DNA of 64,000 nucleotides from positions 1-64,000 of the forward strand of contig JAIQET010000012.1 in NCBI GenBank assembly GCA_020073645.1, given 5' to 3'. Position 1 is the stretch's first letter; each line of letters opens with the position of its first letter. Origin of the DNA: Terriglobia bacterium. Lineage in GTDB: Bacteria > Acidobacteriota > Terriglobia > Terriglobales > Acidobacteriaceae. The position numbers and the translations under genes were made by a program. The notes under the pieces were generated by a model. That model did not search any database. It was not told where the DNA came from and saw only the letters and a program-made list of their open reading frames with translations. Shown here piece by piece: positions 55,601 to 63,148 of this stretch.

Positions 55601-55651
55601 CGCAAAATCGGGAGCCCATTGGGGTTACCCGCAAAATCGGGAGCCCATTGG
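55601..55651. repeat. 22-bp direct repeat, period 29
   Basis: The same 22 bases (core GCAAAATCGGGAGCCCATTG) occur at 55601-55622 and 55630-55651. Only two units are present, so it is not a CRISPR array. Confidence 0.75.
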
Positions 55652-55750
55652 ACTTAGCAGGGCCGCGCGGGGCGGCAGAAAAAGCCTGCCTGACACACCA
55701 ATGCCCACAGCGAGGGCGCACGTGGGCAGAATTCATGGCTCTACTTTCTA

Positions 55751-55788
55751 GCTATGTAAAGTCTTTTACTATCTACTTTAAGCATAGC
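55751..55788. promoter_or_regulatory. AT-rich inverted repeat, possible orphan regulatory site
   Basis: GCTATGTAAAG (55751-55761) faces CTTTAAGCATAGC (55776-55788) with a two-base bulge. It is AT-rich in a GC-rich setting and resembles an operator, but the nearest gene (the toxin) ends rather than starts here. Confidence 0.35.
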
Positions 55789-55893
55789 ACATGGGAATGG
55801 GTAAATGGGACATGGGGAAGGATTTTATTTTTGCTTTGGGGTGAGGGGGTTGGAAGGAAATTGGAGGTTTGGGGGACTTGACAGGTTGGCCGT

Positions 55894-56313
55894 TCAACTC
55901 AACTCCGGCAGGATGCGGAATGCGCGTTTGCGGGCGGAGCGGTACCCGGAGAAATCCCGCTGGTCGAGGGTGAAAATGGTATCGATCCCGTCGCGATCGG
56001 CGAGGTGGACCAGGGCGGCGTCCGCCAGTTGGGGGCGAATGCCGGCATACTTCTTCATCACCTGGGCAATCCCTGTGGCCTCCGGGCTGGCCAAAGGCAG
56101 CAGTTCGACAAAGCCGCTGCCGATGCTGTTGAGAAGTTGCTGCACTGCACGCGGGTCCCGCCGGAGCAGCCAAGCGGCTTCGGTAATCACCGGCCAGCAG
56201 GAAAACAGAGGACCGGGCAGATGGCGAAGCGCGTCCACGCACACGGCATGATGCTGGTCTTGCGCGGAAAGAATCGCCACCAGCGGACCGGTGTCGAGGA
56301 GGACGCGCCTCAC
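55894..56313 (-). CDS. PIN-domain toxin, VapC-like
   Basis: A 139-residue PIN-domain protein, normal for the family. RRVLLDTGPLVAIL supplies the first acidic residue, FSCWPVITEAAWLL the conserved Glu, RPQLADAALVHLADRD the acidic pair and DTIFTLDQRDF the last Asp region. These residues usually bind Mg2+ for RNA cleavage. It overlaps the upstream antitoxin by 4 bp (ATGA), the usual antitoxin-first arrangement. It is expected to cut tRNA or other RNA when free of antitoxin. Confidence 0.87.
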   Translation of the reverse strand: MRRVLLDTGPLVAILSAQDQHHAVCVDALRHLPGPLFSCWPVITEAAWLLRRDPRAVQQLLNSIGSGFVELLPLASPEATGIAQVMKKYAGIRPQLADAALVHLADRDGIDTIFTLDQRDFSGYRSARKRAFRILPELS

Positions 56314-56564
56314 TTGCGTTTTCCGAAGCCCGCAAAATGCCGGGGATTGGTGCTGAGGTCCCGGGGGGCGCGCCGTACACAGCCGATCAATCCGGCCTCG
56401 CGCGCCAGTTCGTAGGCAGGACGCGCCTCGGCGGGTTGCGCCAGATAGCTCTCGAGCGCCTCGCGGACGAGCTCTGACTCGGGCTTGCCTTGCATCCGTG
56501 AGTGGCTGCGGAGGCGTTGCCCCAAGGTCTCCGGAATGCGGATGGTGATGCGGTCCGAGACCAT
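56310..56564 (-). CDS. Ribbon-helix-helix antitoxin of VapBC-like pair
   Basis: An 84-residue protein if started at 56564 (MVSDRITIRIPETLGQRL); an ATG at 56573 would add three residues but lies inside the -10 box. DRITIRIPETLGQRLRSHS is the DNA-binding strand plus first helix and SELVREALESYL the second helix. The C-terminal half should wrap the toxin. Because TATAAT lies 8-13 bp before the ATG at 56564, the mRNA may be leaderless. It precedes the toxin with a 4-bp overlap and probably represses its own promoter. Confidence 0.82.
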   Translation of the reverse strand: MVSDRITIRIPETLGQRLRSHSRMQGKPESELVREALESYLAQPAEARPAYELAREAGLIGCVRRAPRDLSTNPRHFAGFGKRK

Positions 56565-56593
56565 GTCAGACATTATAGCATAGTTGTCAGACA
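56564..56593 (-). promoter_or_regulatory. Toxin-antitoxin promoter with two flanking operator half-sites
   Basis: On the minus strand TATAAT occupies 56577-56572. The 9-mer TGTCAGACA (interrupted palindrome TGTC-N-GACA) occurs at 56564-56572 and 56585-56593, 21 bp apart, about two helical turns, flanking the -10 box. This is what an autoregulated antitoxin operator would look like. No clear -35 box is seen. Confidence 0.65.
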
Positions 56594-56875
56594 GGGATTT
56601 TTGGGCAAAGGGCGGGAAAAGGGGCCACGCGGCCGAAGGGGTAGGTGATCGTCCGCTCAAAGGGTAACCGGTGATTGCAGAAAGATAAGGGAACGTCCCG
56701 TCTGTCCCCGGTTTCCCCCCGGTTTCCCCCCTTGACAAAACTTTTGGGTGGGCCGCGCTCTTCGAACTTGGCCTGAGAAGGCTTACTGATCGGGGCGGCC
56801 AATCACCCCGTGAACCCCGGGAGGGGAAAGAGCTTACATGCGTAGAAGGCCCGCCACAACGGCGGGCTTTCGTTT
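56574..56875. other. Intergenic stretch between methylase and antitoxin genes
   Basis: No gene is supported. It holds the distal part of the toxin-antitoxin promoter and a terminator hairpin. Confidence 0.5.
56849..56875. terminator. Rho-independent-type terminator, possibly bidirectional
   Basis: GCCCGCC (56849-56855), loop ACAAC, GGCGGGC (56861-56867), then TTTCGTTTCT on the plus strand. GTAGAA and TTCTAC extend the pairing outward. It lies just after the methylase stop on the minus strand, where the T-run is weaker (CTTCTAC). Confidence 0.65.
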
Positions 56876-57766
56876 CTACAATGTGTCGGATGAGACACGC
56901 GCCGCAGCAACTGGTCCCGATCCTGCGAGCTTATCCGGCAACCTAAGTCCATCGGAAACGAAGAAGATTTCGGTGCCCGTGTATACTCGCGCCGCATTAT
57001 ATTGCACCTTACAAAAAACACAGCGTCGTCTCCCGTAGCACTTTCGGATCTCAAGCACGTTGTCGTACGACACAAGCCAGGGCCGCTTCAGATGCCTTTG
57101 GATGGTGGAAGCAAGCCTGACGTGGTCGCTCGGTTTGTAATAGTTCAAATAGAGCCGATCCGACTGATGAAAATAGGGCGGGTCACAGTACACCAGGGTT
57201 CTTCTTGGCAGTTGCGGCACGCATGAGCGAATGAAGGCCTCGGCGTCGAGATTTGTAATCGTCATTTGTTTGCGGTTTGCTGCTATAGCCTCGATCCTAC
57301 GGATTAGTTCATTGCGAGGGAAGCGAGCGTCCATCTTCCAACGGCCCTGCTGACCGAGTCCGCCTATGAGGCCTCCGTTCGGAATTCCGGATCGATTACA
57401 GCGGTTCAAGAAGAAGAGACTAAAGCCAAGATCGAGCTGCGAGAATTGCCGCGGATTCTTGAGGATGTTCCGCTGTCGCCGCCACTCCTCTACCGTCAGT
57501 GAGGCGGCTGCGATCTTTCGGCAGAAGTCATCCGGTTTTCTCTGTACCGAGCGCCAGAAGGCATAGATTGCTGGCGAGGAATCGTTCAAGTGGATGTGCT
57601 GGACCTGCTTGGTTAGAAGCAGGTGAATTGCGACCCCCGCGCCACCCGCATACGGCTCAACGTAGTGGCCACCGGCCAGCCGGTTCAATCGGAGGACTTC
57701 GATGACAAATGGGGCCAGCCGCTGCTTTCCGCCCGGATAGCGAAGAGGGGTGTTATGTCGGTTCAT
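56876..57766 (-). CDS. Dam-type DNA N6-adenine methyltransferase
   Basis: A 296-residue D12-class methylase. PLRYPGGKQRLAPFV is the N-terminal PGGK block, HYVEPYAGGAGVAIHLL is SAM motif I, LNDSSPAIYAFW the acidic strand and TLVYCDPPYFHQSD the catalytic DPPY motif. It should methylate adenine in a short target that cannot be read here. It starts 11 bp after the ParB-like gene and they form a two-gene operon. The extra Cys-rich segment CYGRRRCVFCKVQYNAARVY near the end is unusual. It could be an orphan, phage-type methylase or the modification part of a defence system. Confidence 0.88.
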   Translation of the reverse strand: MNRHNTPLRYPGGKQRLAPFVIEVLRLNRLAGGHYVEPYAGGAGVAIHLLLTKQVQHIHLNDSSPAIYAFWRSVQRKPDDFCRKIAAASLTVEEWRRQRNILKNPRQFSQLDLGFSLFFLNRCNRSGIPNGGLIGGLGQQGRWKMDARFPRNELIRRIEAIAANRKQMTITNLDAEAFIRSCVPQLPRRTLVYCDPPYFHQSDRLYLNYYKPSDHVRLASTIQRHLKRPWLVSYDNVLEIRKCYGRRRCVFCKVQYNAARVYTGTEIFFVSDGLRLPDKLAGSGPVAAARVSSDTL

Positions 57767-57777
57767 TGGTTTGGGAA

Positions 57778-59154
57778 CTAGCTGTTCATTGCCTCGAGGA
57801 GCGGAAAGATGTTGGCAAAAACGGTGCTCACACTCCTGCCGTCTACAATGAATTTTTGATGATGAATCAGCTGATTCATCGACGTGACGGACAGTAGACC
57901 GACCGGATTTCCCAGCTGCGTCATGGCACCGTGCAGCGCTCTTAGCATCACCTTGTCTGTGCTGTTCTTGGTCAGATGCTTGGTTATTTCCTTTAGTACA
58001 TCTGCGAGTTTCCGGTCTTCTCCGCTGGGCTTAGTCATCGACGGGCCACCCGATGCTGCGTGATCCTGACAATAAGCCTTGGCGGAGATCTCAAACATAC
58101 TCCGGAGCAAGAAGCAAAATGCAAGGGGATATTTTTCGACGCTTAGATTCTTAGCCTCGTTTAACAACTTGACAACCTTTTCTCTATTGTTTCCAACGGG
58201 CACGAATTTCCTCAATGTTCTCGACACAGCGCGAGGATCGTCGATGGAGACCGCCCTGCGTTTGGTAGGTGCCTTTCCTTGGGGGCCCTGCTGGGAGGCT
58301 GCGGATCCTTGTGTTTGCGAGCTACCTGCTGCTGCGGCACCGGCAGGGGTTTGGCTCGCGGGTGCCGGAATTCCCTCAGCGACGGCGAAGTCGGCTTTCC
58401 TTACCTCTTCGAAACCGACCATCCCGCTCCCTATATCGTGCAGAATCTTCTCGAGCGCAGCTCGATACTTAATTTTCGGATAGCTGTCTGCCAAGTCGCG
58501 CGCAGAGTTAACCGCAAGTCGCGCCGCGAGGCGCTTAGTGGCTTCGTCCAATACTGTCAGGCTATACTCCCCAGCCCACCTCTGTTTCTGATACGGGGTG
58601 ATGTTCTGCCCGTGCTTGAGATATTTCTCCAACAAGTCCAGCCCCGGCTCGCTGTCGCCGTTTCTATCACGGTTATGACGGGCACGCGGAACCGCGCCCC
58701 ACGGGTCTCGTCCGGCCTTTTCCCCTTTTCCGTGGGTCAACTGGACTATACGGTCTACCGCAGCAGCTTCACCTTGCTGATAGACAGCGCAGGGCACAAA
58801 CTTGTTCGCATTCTTCCATTCGTCGGTTAGGCCAGCAATCATTGTTTCGATATGCGTCGGAACGGCGACTAGGGATCGTCGAGCGTAACCATGGATGAGC
58901 TTGAGGGCGGCAATCCGTCGATTACCCTCCTTCACTTCCATATCGGTGCCACCCCTCCCACCCGCAAGCACGAGGATGTTCTCGGTTGGATGATATCCAT
59001 CCTCCAACAGGCTCTCAGTGAGCGCCCAAAACCAATCTGGGTTGATGGAGACCAGCGCCGCAATTGCGTTCGCTTCGTTAGGTTGCTGCACGGTGCGGAA
59101 ATTCCTTAGGTCCAACTTCAGGTCCTGCACACTTACATTAGTTGTTGTCGGCAT
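57778..59154 (-). CDS. ParB-like N-terminal domain protein with HEPN-like C-terminal region
   Basis: A 458-residue protein. The start at 59154 (MPTTTNVSVQDLKLDLRNFR) is chosen because upstream frame is repeat-derived. Residues about 10-110 are ParB/Srx-like: LDLRNFR, then MEVKEGNRRIAALKLI (the ParB box). A helical region follows (GKGEKAGRDPWGAVPRARHNR). An Ala/Gln/Pro-rich linker lies near 285-320. The C-terminal 130 residues are helical (LAFCFLLRSMFEISAKAYC ... SMNQLIHHQKFI), reminding me of HEPN-type or Abi-associated domains; this is weak. Being first gene of an operon with an adenine methylase, it may be a nuclease or regulator that reads methylation state. Confidence 0.62.
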   Translation of the reverse strand: MPTTTNVSVQDLKLDLRNFRTVQQPNEANAIAALVSINPDWFWALTESLLEDGYHPTENILVLAGGRGGTDMEVKEGNRRIAALKLIHGYARRSLVAVPTHIETMIAGLTDEWKNANKFVPCAVYQQGEAAAVDRIVQLTHGKGEKAGRDPWGAVPRARHNRDRNGDSEPGLDLLEKYLKHGQNITPYQKQRWAGEYSLTVLDEATKRLAARLAVNSARDLADSYPKIKYRAALEKILHDIGSGMVGFEEVRKADFAVAEGIPAPASQTPAGAAAAGSSQTQGSAASQQGPQGKAPTKRRAVSIDDPRAVSRTLRKFVPVGNNREKVVKLLNEAKNLSVEKYPLAFCFLLRSMFEISAKAYCQDHAASGGPSMTKPSGEDRKLADVLKEITKHLTKNSTDKVMLRALHGAMTQLGNPVGLLSVTSMNQLIHHQKFIVDGRSVSTVFANIFPLLEAMNS

Positions 59155-59360
59155 GATGAACCGGGGTCCGTGCCTGCGAAATTCGATTTCAGCGGGAGAG
59201 ACACACAAACACGCTCCCACGCTGCGCGCAGGCCGGGCTTTTCTGAGGGAAGGTCTGTATCGTATGCCATTCTTGAAAGTTCGCGCAATAGTCGTTCGTG
59301 GTTCGAGCCCCCGGGTTGGTCTTTTGGGGCGTCTTGCGGCACGGCGAAGCCATGCCCTTC

Positions 59361-59577
59361 CCGGGAGCGGGTGCGGCATCTTTCGCTCCTCCGGGGCTCG
59401 CGCAATTCCCGCTTTCACCCATGGCTTGCGCCATGGGCTTTATTCTTGCGCCGCTTCGCGGCTAACGGCGGTGGGTTGGTTCTGCTGCGGACGAAGGGCA
59501 GAGAGTTCGCACCCAGTCTTTGAATGAGCCACACGAAAACCCCCACATCTCGAAAAGCGCGAGATGTGGGGCACCCG
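59361..59577. repeat. 217-bp direct repeat, copy 1
   Basis: Nearly identical to 60916-61133 with one single-base indel and few substitutions. It holds a perfect hairpin (CCCATGGC / GCCATGGG) and ends in REP copy 3. The pair encloses the genes at 59745 and 60194. Confidence 0.85.
59541..59574. repeat. REP-like palindrome, copy 3
   Basis: CCCCACATCTCG (59541-59552) pairs perfectly with CGAGATGTGGGG (59560-59571), loop 7, then CAC. It is the right end of repeat copy 1. Confidence 0.85.
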
Positions 59578-59744
59578 GCAAGTTGTCTCCGACGGTCACC
59601 CACCGCGCCGTCCATCGAGGTACAGGCTCCCGGACAGGAGCACCGCGCGAGTGTGCAGGTTGCGTGAGAGGTCTATCAACCAACCTCATTTGACAGGGCA
59701 TCTTCTAAGACATAAAACACTTATGGTCTCAGGGGGAGGATTTC

Positions 59745-60056
59745 ATGTTTGAAGTAGGAAAATATTACTATGCCCAAATCCGTGACGATCGGTACGCTTT
59801 CAAGGTCTCAGAAGTTCAGGGCGGGCTTATCAAGGGAGATGTATGGAAGCTTGGTTGGGGTCGCGAACCTGAATGGGAGTACGAGGGCAAGAAAATCATT
59901 AACACCAATCACTATGCCGAATTCGAAGAAGTTCCCGTGGGCATTCCTCAGGCAAAGCTGGATCTAGCAAAAAACCGAAAACTGAACCCGATCGTATTCA
60001 CAGACGAAGATGTGGAAAGAGAGATCGCCAAATTGAAGAAAGAATTCGGGTCGTGA
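59745..60056 (+). CDS. Small orphan protein between direct repeats
   Basis: A 103-residue soluble protein with a strong GGGGGAGGA site before ATG 59745. Sequence begins MFEVGKYYYAQIRDDRYAFK; the first half is predicted strands (YAFKVSEVQGGLIKGDVWKL) and the end is a charged helix (DEDVEREIAKLKKEF). Its codons are more AT-rich than those of flanking genes, hinting at transfer. I do not recognise the family. It lies between two 217-bp direct repeats with the membrane protein gene at 60194. Confidence 0.6.
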   Translation: MFEVGKYYYAQIRDDRYAFKVSEVQGGLIKGDVWKLGWGREPEWEYEGKKIINTNHYAEFEEVPVGIPQAKLDLAKNRKLNPIVFTDEDVEREIAKLKKEFGS

Positions 60057-60193
60057 GTTGCGGCCACGTCGAATAGCGCTGGCAACTCTCCAGCAGGTGC
60101 GCCACCCTTCGCGGTTTTCGAAGGGTGGGTGCGCTCAGTGGCAGAGCGCCCGATATCTTCGAGCCCGAGCGCGGCGGCCGCCACCCTGTCTCC

Positions 60194-60532
60194 TTATTTG
60201 CTTATCGGCGAAGGCGCGAGCAGCCCAGCCAGCGCACCGATCGCGGCTGCTCCCAAGGCCGTCAGTATGTCGGGGGGCGTAGCGGCGCCGGTTGCTCTCG
60301 CGGTCAAGTACACAGCTCCGAGGATGGCCAAGACGGAAACGGCCCCGAGCGAGATCACCACAATTCTGTACGTCCACCGGTCTGTCACATAGGCCGGTGG
60401 AGGAAGTGATTTCGTCACCTCATCCGCGAGAGTTTGCAGCGTCTCAGGGTTTGTCTTCGCCTGATCTAAGAAACCGGGCGTCTTTAGGATTAAGTTGACC
60501 AGAACTTGTGCCGACCGAGGCGGTTCACTCAT
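60194..60532 (-). CDS. Small protein with two membrane helices
   Basis: A 112-residue protein with a very good AAGGAGG site before ATG 60532. The first 50 residues are soluble and helical (LVNLILKTPGFLDQAKTNPE). Helix 1 is about 57-79 (IVVISLGAVSVLAILGAVYL) and helix 2 about 88-106 (ILTALGAAAIGALAGLLAP), Ala/Gly-rich. Size and layout resemble small holin-like or effector membrane proteins, but no family is recognised. It is convergent with the gene at 59745 inside the direct-repeat segment. Confidence 0.6.
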   Translation of the reverse strand: MSEPPRSAQVLVNLILKTPGFLDQAKTNPETLQTLADEVTKSLPPPAYVTDRWTYRIVVISLGAVSVLAILGAVYLTARATGAATPPDILTALGAAAIGALAGLLAPSPISK

Positions 60533-60796
60533 GTTGCCTCCTTCCCGAAGGAGGGTCCCTCCTTCAGCGCTGACACGAGATCCCTTTAGGGCGTACTCCT
60601 AAGTTCAGACTCTTCGCGATAATTGTGCGTGTCAAGCAATTCGCGGTCGAAAAACCGACAGGTAATTCCCGAAGTGAAACGGGTGGCCCGGCTTCGCGTT
60701 CATCCTAACTCTGAAGGGTGGCCGTCCAAGCTCCGCCTGGGCGGGGGTGTTCGTCGGTCACTGACTCGACTGCTGACTTGGGAGTAGCTTCCGGTG

Positions 60797-60883
60797 ATGC
60801 CTTGGGGACTGAAGCGCCTCCAGGAATCTCGTCAGTTTCACTTCCTCACGTTCAGCTGTTGTCGCAGACGTCCAAACTTTGGA
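60797..60883 (+). pseudogene. N-terminal fragment of a REP-associated tyrosine transposase (RAYT, IS200-like)
   Basis: ATG 60797 reads PWGLKRLQESRQFHFLTFSC followed by CRRRPNFG. This matches the start of Y1-type REP-associated transposases (GLKR..., HFLTFSCYRR). The homology ends after about 30 codons, where the 217-bp repeat begins, so the catalytic HUH and Tyr residues are missing. Four REP-like palindromes in the window would be natural substrates of the intact enzyme elsewhere in the genome. Confidence 0.6.
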
Positions 60884-60915
60884 AACCCGGCGTTGGGTTC
60901 GAGCTTCGAATCCGG

Positions 60916-61133
60916 CCGGGAACGGGTGCGGCATCTTTCGCCCCTCCGGGGCTGGCTCAATTCCTGCTTTCACCCATGGCTTGCGCCATGGGCTTTATTC
61001 TTGCGCCGCTTCGCGGCTAACGGCGGAGGGTTGGTTCTGCTGCGGACGAAGGGCAAAGAGTTCGCACCCAGTCTTTGAATGAGCCACACGAAAAACCCCC
61101 ACATCTCGAAAAGCGCGAGATGTGGGGCACCCG
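60916..61133. repeat. 217-bp direct repeat, copy 2
   Basis: Second copy of 59361-59577, same orientation, one base longer in an A-run. It starts directly after the transposase fragment and ends in REP copy 4. Confidence 0.85.
61097..61130. repeat. REP-like palindrome, copy 4
   Basis: CCCCACATCTCG (61097-61108) and CGAGATGTGGGG (61116-61127) with the same loop as copy 3, followed by CAC. Confidence 0.85.
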
Positions 61134-61483
61134 CCTTCGCCACACCCCTCCGTGACCTCCATCACAGACAATCCCCGACCATCGCATTAACGTCAAGCTA
61201 TTAACACTAAATATGGATTATCTTATAAGAGAATCGCCGCCGACCCTGCCGCCCCATCTTGCCCCGTCAACTCCCAGCCGCCAGCGCCCCTCCCCACCGC
61301 GCGCGGCTAAACCCTTTGCTCCCAAAGATGTTCTGCAACTACCGTAGTTTCATTGATTTACACCACACTAGCAGCCTAACCCAATGATTCCAAAGATTCG
61401 GGGGGAGGGGGAGGGGGGTGCCACTGCGCGCGGGATCCCTCGCCCCGCTGGAGAAAGCGCGGGGCTTCGGGATGACGCCGCCT

Positions 61484-61552
61484 TCACTTGGGGTGCTGGT
61501 AGAGGCCGATTACGTTGCCGGCGGGATCGCGGAAGCAGGATTTGCTGATCAA
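61484..61552 (-). pseudogene. C-terminal remnant of a VOC/glyoxalase-family enzyme
   Basis: The minus strand reads ISKSCFRDPAGNVIGLYQHP and K, then stops at 61484. FRDPAGNVIGLYQ is the typical end of VOC (glyoxalase/bleomycin resistance) proteins, with the last metal-binding strand. Upstream the frame is replaced by the end of the DUF4386 gene, so about 100 residues are missing. This suggests a deletion that fused two loci. Confidence 0.55.
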
Positions 61553-62247
61553 GGGGCGGGGGCGGCCAACGGTTGCACCTTGGCGCCCTTGATCAGAAGC
61601 CAGAGCATGATCGCCAGCTCTCCGAAGAGGACCGGGAAGACGACGTTATAGACCTTATCCATGTATGGCGGTAACAGTAAGCCCGTAAAGCTAATCGCCA
61701 GATAGGCGAAGCCGTTGATGATCAGCCAGACGCCCAGGATCCGCGGAAGGAAGCGCGATCTCATCACCAGCACGCCGAAGGGGAGAAGCCACAGACCCCA
61801 AAAGATCTCGTTGATAACGTATCCCTGGCCATGCAGGCGGAGGAACAGCATGGCGAGGGCGTCCCGCTGCGGTTGGTCGAATACCGCCAGGAACTCGCCG
61901 CCGCGGAAGAGGGTGAGGGCGGCGATATTGCTCAGCACATTCATAAACCCGACGGCGGCGGAGACCAGAACCAAGCCCACCATCAGCGAAGCATGCGTCT
62001 TGTTCACGCCGCTGAGCAAACGGTAGAGAGCGATGGCCAGAACAATGAATATGACCGAGGAGATCAGGTCGGCGACGATGCCGAGACGGAAAAGCATCTC
62101 GTGAGCCAGGATGTTGTTGGCGGTCGCGGTCGCGTTCCCCCGCACAATCAAAGTACGGGGAATATAGATGAGGCTGAAGGGGGCGGTGAGGGCCATTGAT
62201 AGATATACCGCTCCTGCGACTCTAGCTGCCTTGTCGGTTGGGTGCAT
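61549..62247 (-). CDS. DUF4386 membrane protein
   Basis: A 232-residue protein with about six membrane helices. KAARVAGAVYLSMALTAPFS and NILAHEMLFRLGIVADLISS are DUF4386 signatures, and FLPRILGVWLIINGFAYL is the conserved late block. It follows the related gene at 62287 by 39 bp, so they are tandem paralogs. The family has no known function; it sits in the inner membrane. Its 3' end runs into the VOC remnant. Confidence 0.85.
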   Translation of the reverse strand: MHPTDKAARVAGAVYLSMALTAPFSLIYIPRTLIVRGNATATANNILAHEMLFRLGIVADLISSVIFIVLAIALYRLLSGVNKTHASLMVGLVLVSAAVGFMNVLSNIAALTLFRGGEFLAVFDQPQRDALAMLFLRLHGQGYVINEIFWGLWLLPFGVLVMRSRFLPRILGVWLIINGFAYLAISFTGLLLPPYMDKVYNVVFPVLFGELAIMLWLLIKGAKVQPLAAPAP

Positions 62248-62286
62248 GGCATCACTCTCCTGGTTTCGCGGTTGACGCAGGGACCG

Positions 62287-63009
62287 TTACTCGACGAGCG
62301 GTGTTCGTATTCCCTTAAACAGAAGCCAAAAACTCAGTGCTATATCGAAAATACCCATCGGCGTATCGAACCACCACAGGTTAACGATCTTGTCGAAGTT
62401 GGGAAAAATGTAGAAAACGAAAGTACACGCCACGCAAAATGTGGACGAGATCACGCCGAAGGCAGCCAGTGCTCGAGGGATATAGCGGGACTTGAACCAC
62501 AGGTAGCCGCAGACTGTGGATGCCAATGCACCAAACAGCAAGCCAACGTAATAGTAGTCAAAACGCGTGCCGAGATAGAGCCTCGCCAAGGCCTGCAATC
62601 GCTCCGCTTCAAATGCTCGCAAGTAATCAGCGCCATTGAGGAGCCGCAGAGCGTCAAAGAGATTGAGTGTCATAACCAGCCACATCAAGACCCATACGAG
62701 CCTCCACAATGCCGCCAGCAAGGCAAGGCCCCTATTGACCGGCTTGAGAATCACGTAGAGCGCTGTGAGAAGCACGACAACGCCTGCGCAGTAAATGAGA
62801 TCGCCGGCGATGCCGATACGAAAGAGTCGTTCGTGCGCCAGGATATTCCGAGCGGTTTCCGCGGCATTGCCGGCGACAATCAGACGGTTGTGGATACCAA
62901 AATTGACGTAGACCACGATCGCGAACGTGATTAGGTAAGCAAAACCCGCCACCCTTGCAGCCTTGCGTTGTGACTCGTCGACGGGTGTTTCAACGGCACG
63001 ATGTGTCAT
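62287..63009 (-). CDS. DUF4386 membrane protein, paralog
   Basis: A 240-residue protein with about six membrane helices. RKAARVAGFAYLITFAIVVY, NILAHERLFRIGIAGDLIYC and YIPRALAAFGVISSTFCVAC align with the neighbour at 61549. It is the first gene of the pair, on the same strand as the ECF sigma factor but separated from the small membrane gene by about 140 bp. Confidence 0.85.
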   Translation of the reverse strand: MTHRAVETPVDESQRKAARVAGFAYLITFAIVVYVNFGIHNRLIVAGNAAETARNILAHERLFRIGIAGDLIYCAGVVVLLTALYVILKPVNRGLALLAALWRLVWVLMWLVMTLNLFDALRLLNGADYLRAFEAERLQALARLYLGTRFDYYYVGLLFGALASTVCGYLWFKSRYIPRALAAFGVISSTFCVACTFVFYIFPNFDKIVNLWWFDTPMGIFDIALSFWLLFKGIRTPLVE

Positions 63010-63148
63010 TTCGGCTCCGTTGCAAATCGGAAATCAGTCGCACTTCGCCCATAGAGACTCATACGCAGGGCCGGACCCCGAAAGTTCCACCTTTCTTCCC
63101 GCGACTTTGGCAGCGGTGTGTTGTGCCGGCTCTATCCGGTCGGTCACT

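Larger units (their letters stand above)
55200..55893. other. Non-coding stretch rich in repeats
   Basis: No gene is supported. It holds a REP-like palindrome, a GC hairpin, a 22-bp tandem repeat and an AT-rich inverted repeat, each listed on its own. It marks the left border of the accessory region. Confidence 0.55.
59155..59744. other. Repeat-filled stretch upstream of the ParB-like gene
   Basis: Open frames exist but are repeat-derived. It contains the 217-bp direct repeat copy 1 and REP copy 3. Promoters for the minus-strand ParB-like gene and the plus-strand gene at 59745 should lie here; none is clear. Confidence 0.5.
60533..61483. other. Long stretch without intact genes
   Basis: It holds the transposase fragment, repeat copy 2, REP copy 4, an AT-rich block at 61199-61240 (TATTAACACTAAATATGG region) and a GC hairpin near 61443-61464. 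Some plus-strand frames run through the repeats but are repeat-derived. Confidence 0.5.

Noticed and set aside
55601-55651. Possible CRISPR array
   Set aside because: Only two units with a 7-bp gap; no further repeats and no cas genes.
59281-59320. GGTTCGAGCCCCC, resembling a tRNA T-arm
   Set aside because: The five-base stem does not pair and no other tRNA parts surround it.
59155-59418. 88-residue N-terminal extension of the ParB-like protein
   Set aside because: It is Arg-rich and runs into the 217-bp direct repeat; a similar frame occurs in the other repeat copy, so it is repeat-derived.
60124-60190. tRNA-like pieces (D-arm-like GCTCAGTGGCAGAGC and T-loop-like TTCGAGCCC)
   Set aside because: No anticodon arm can be folded and the acceptor stem does not pair properly, so it is at best a chance match or remnant.
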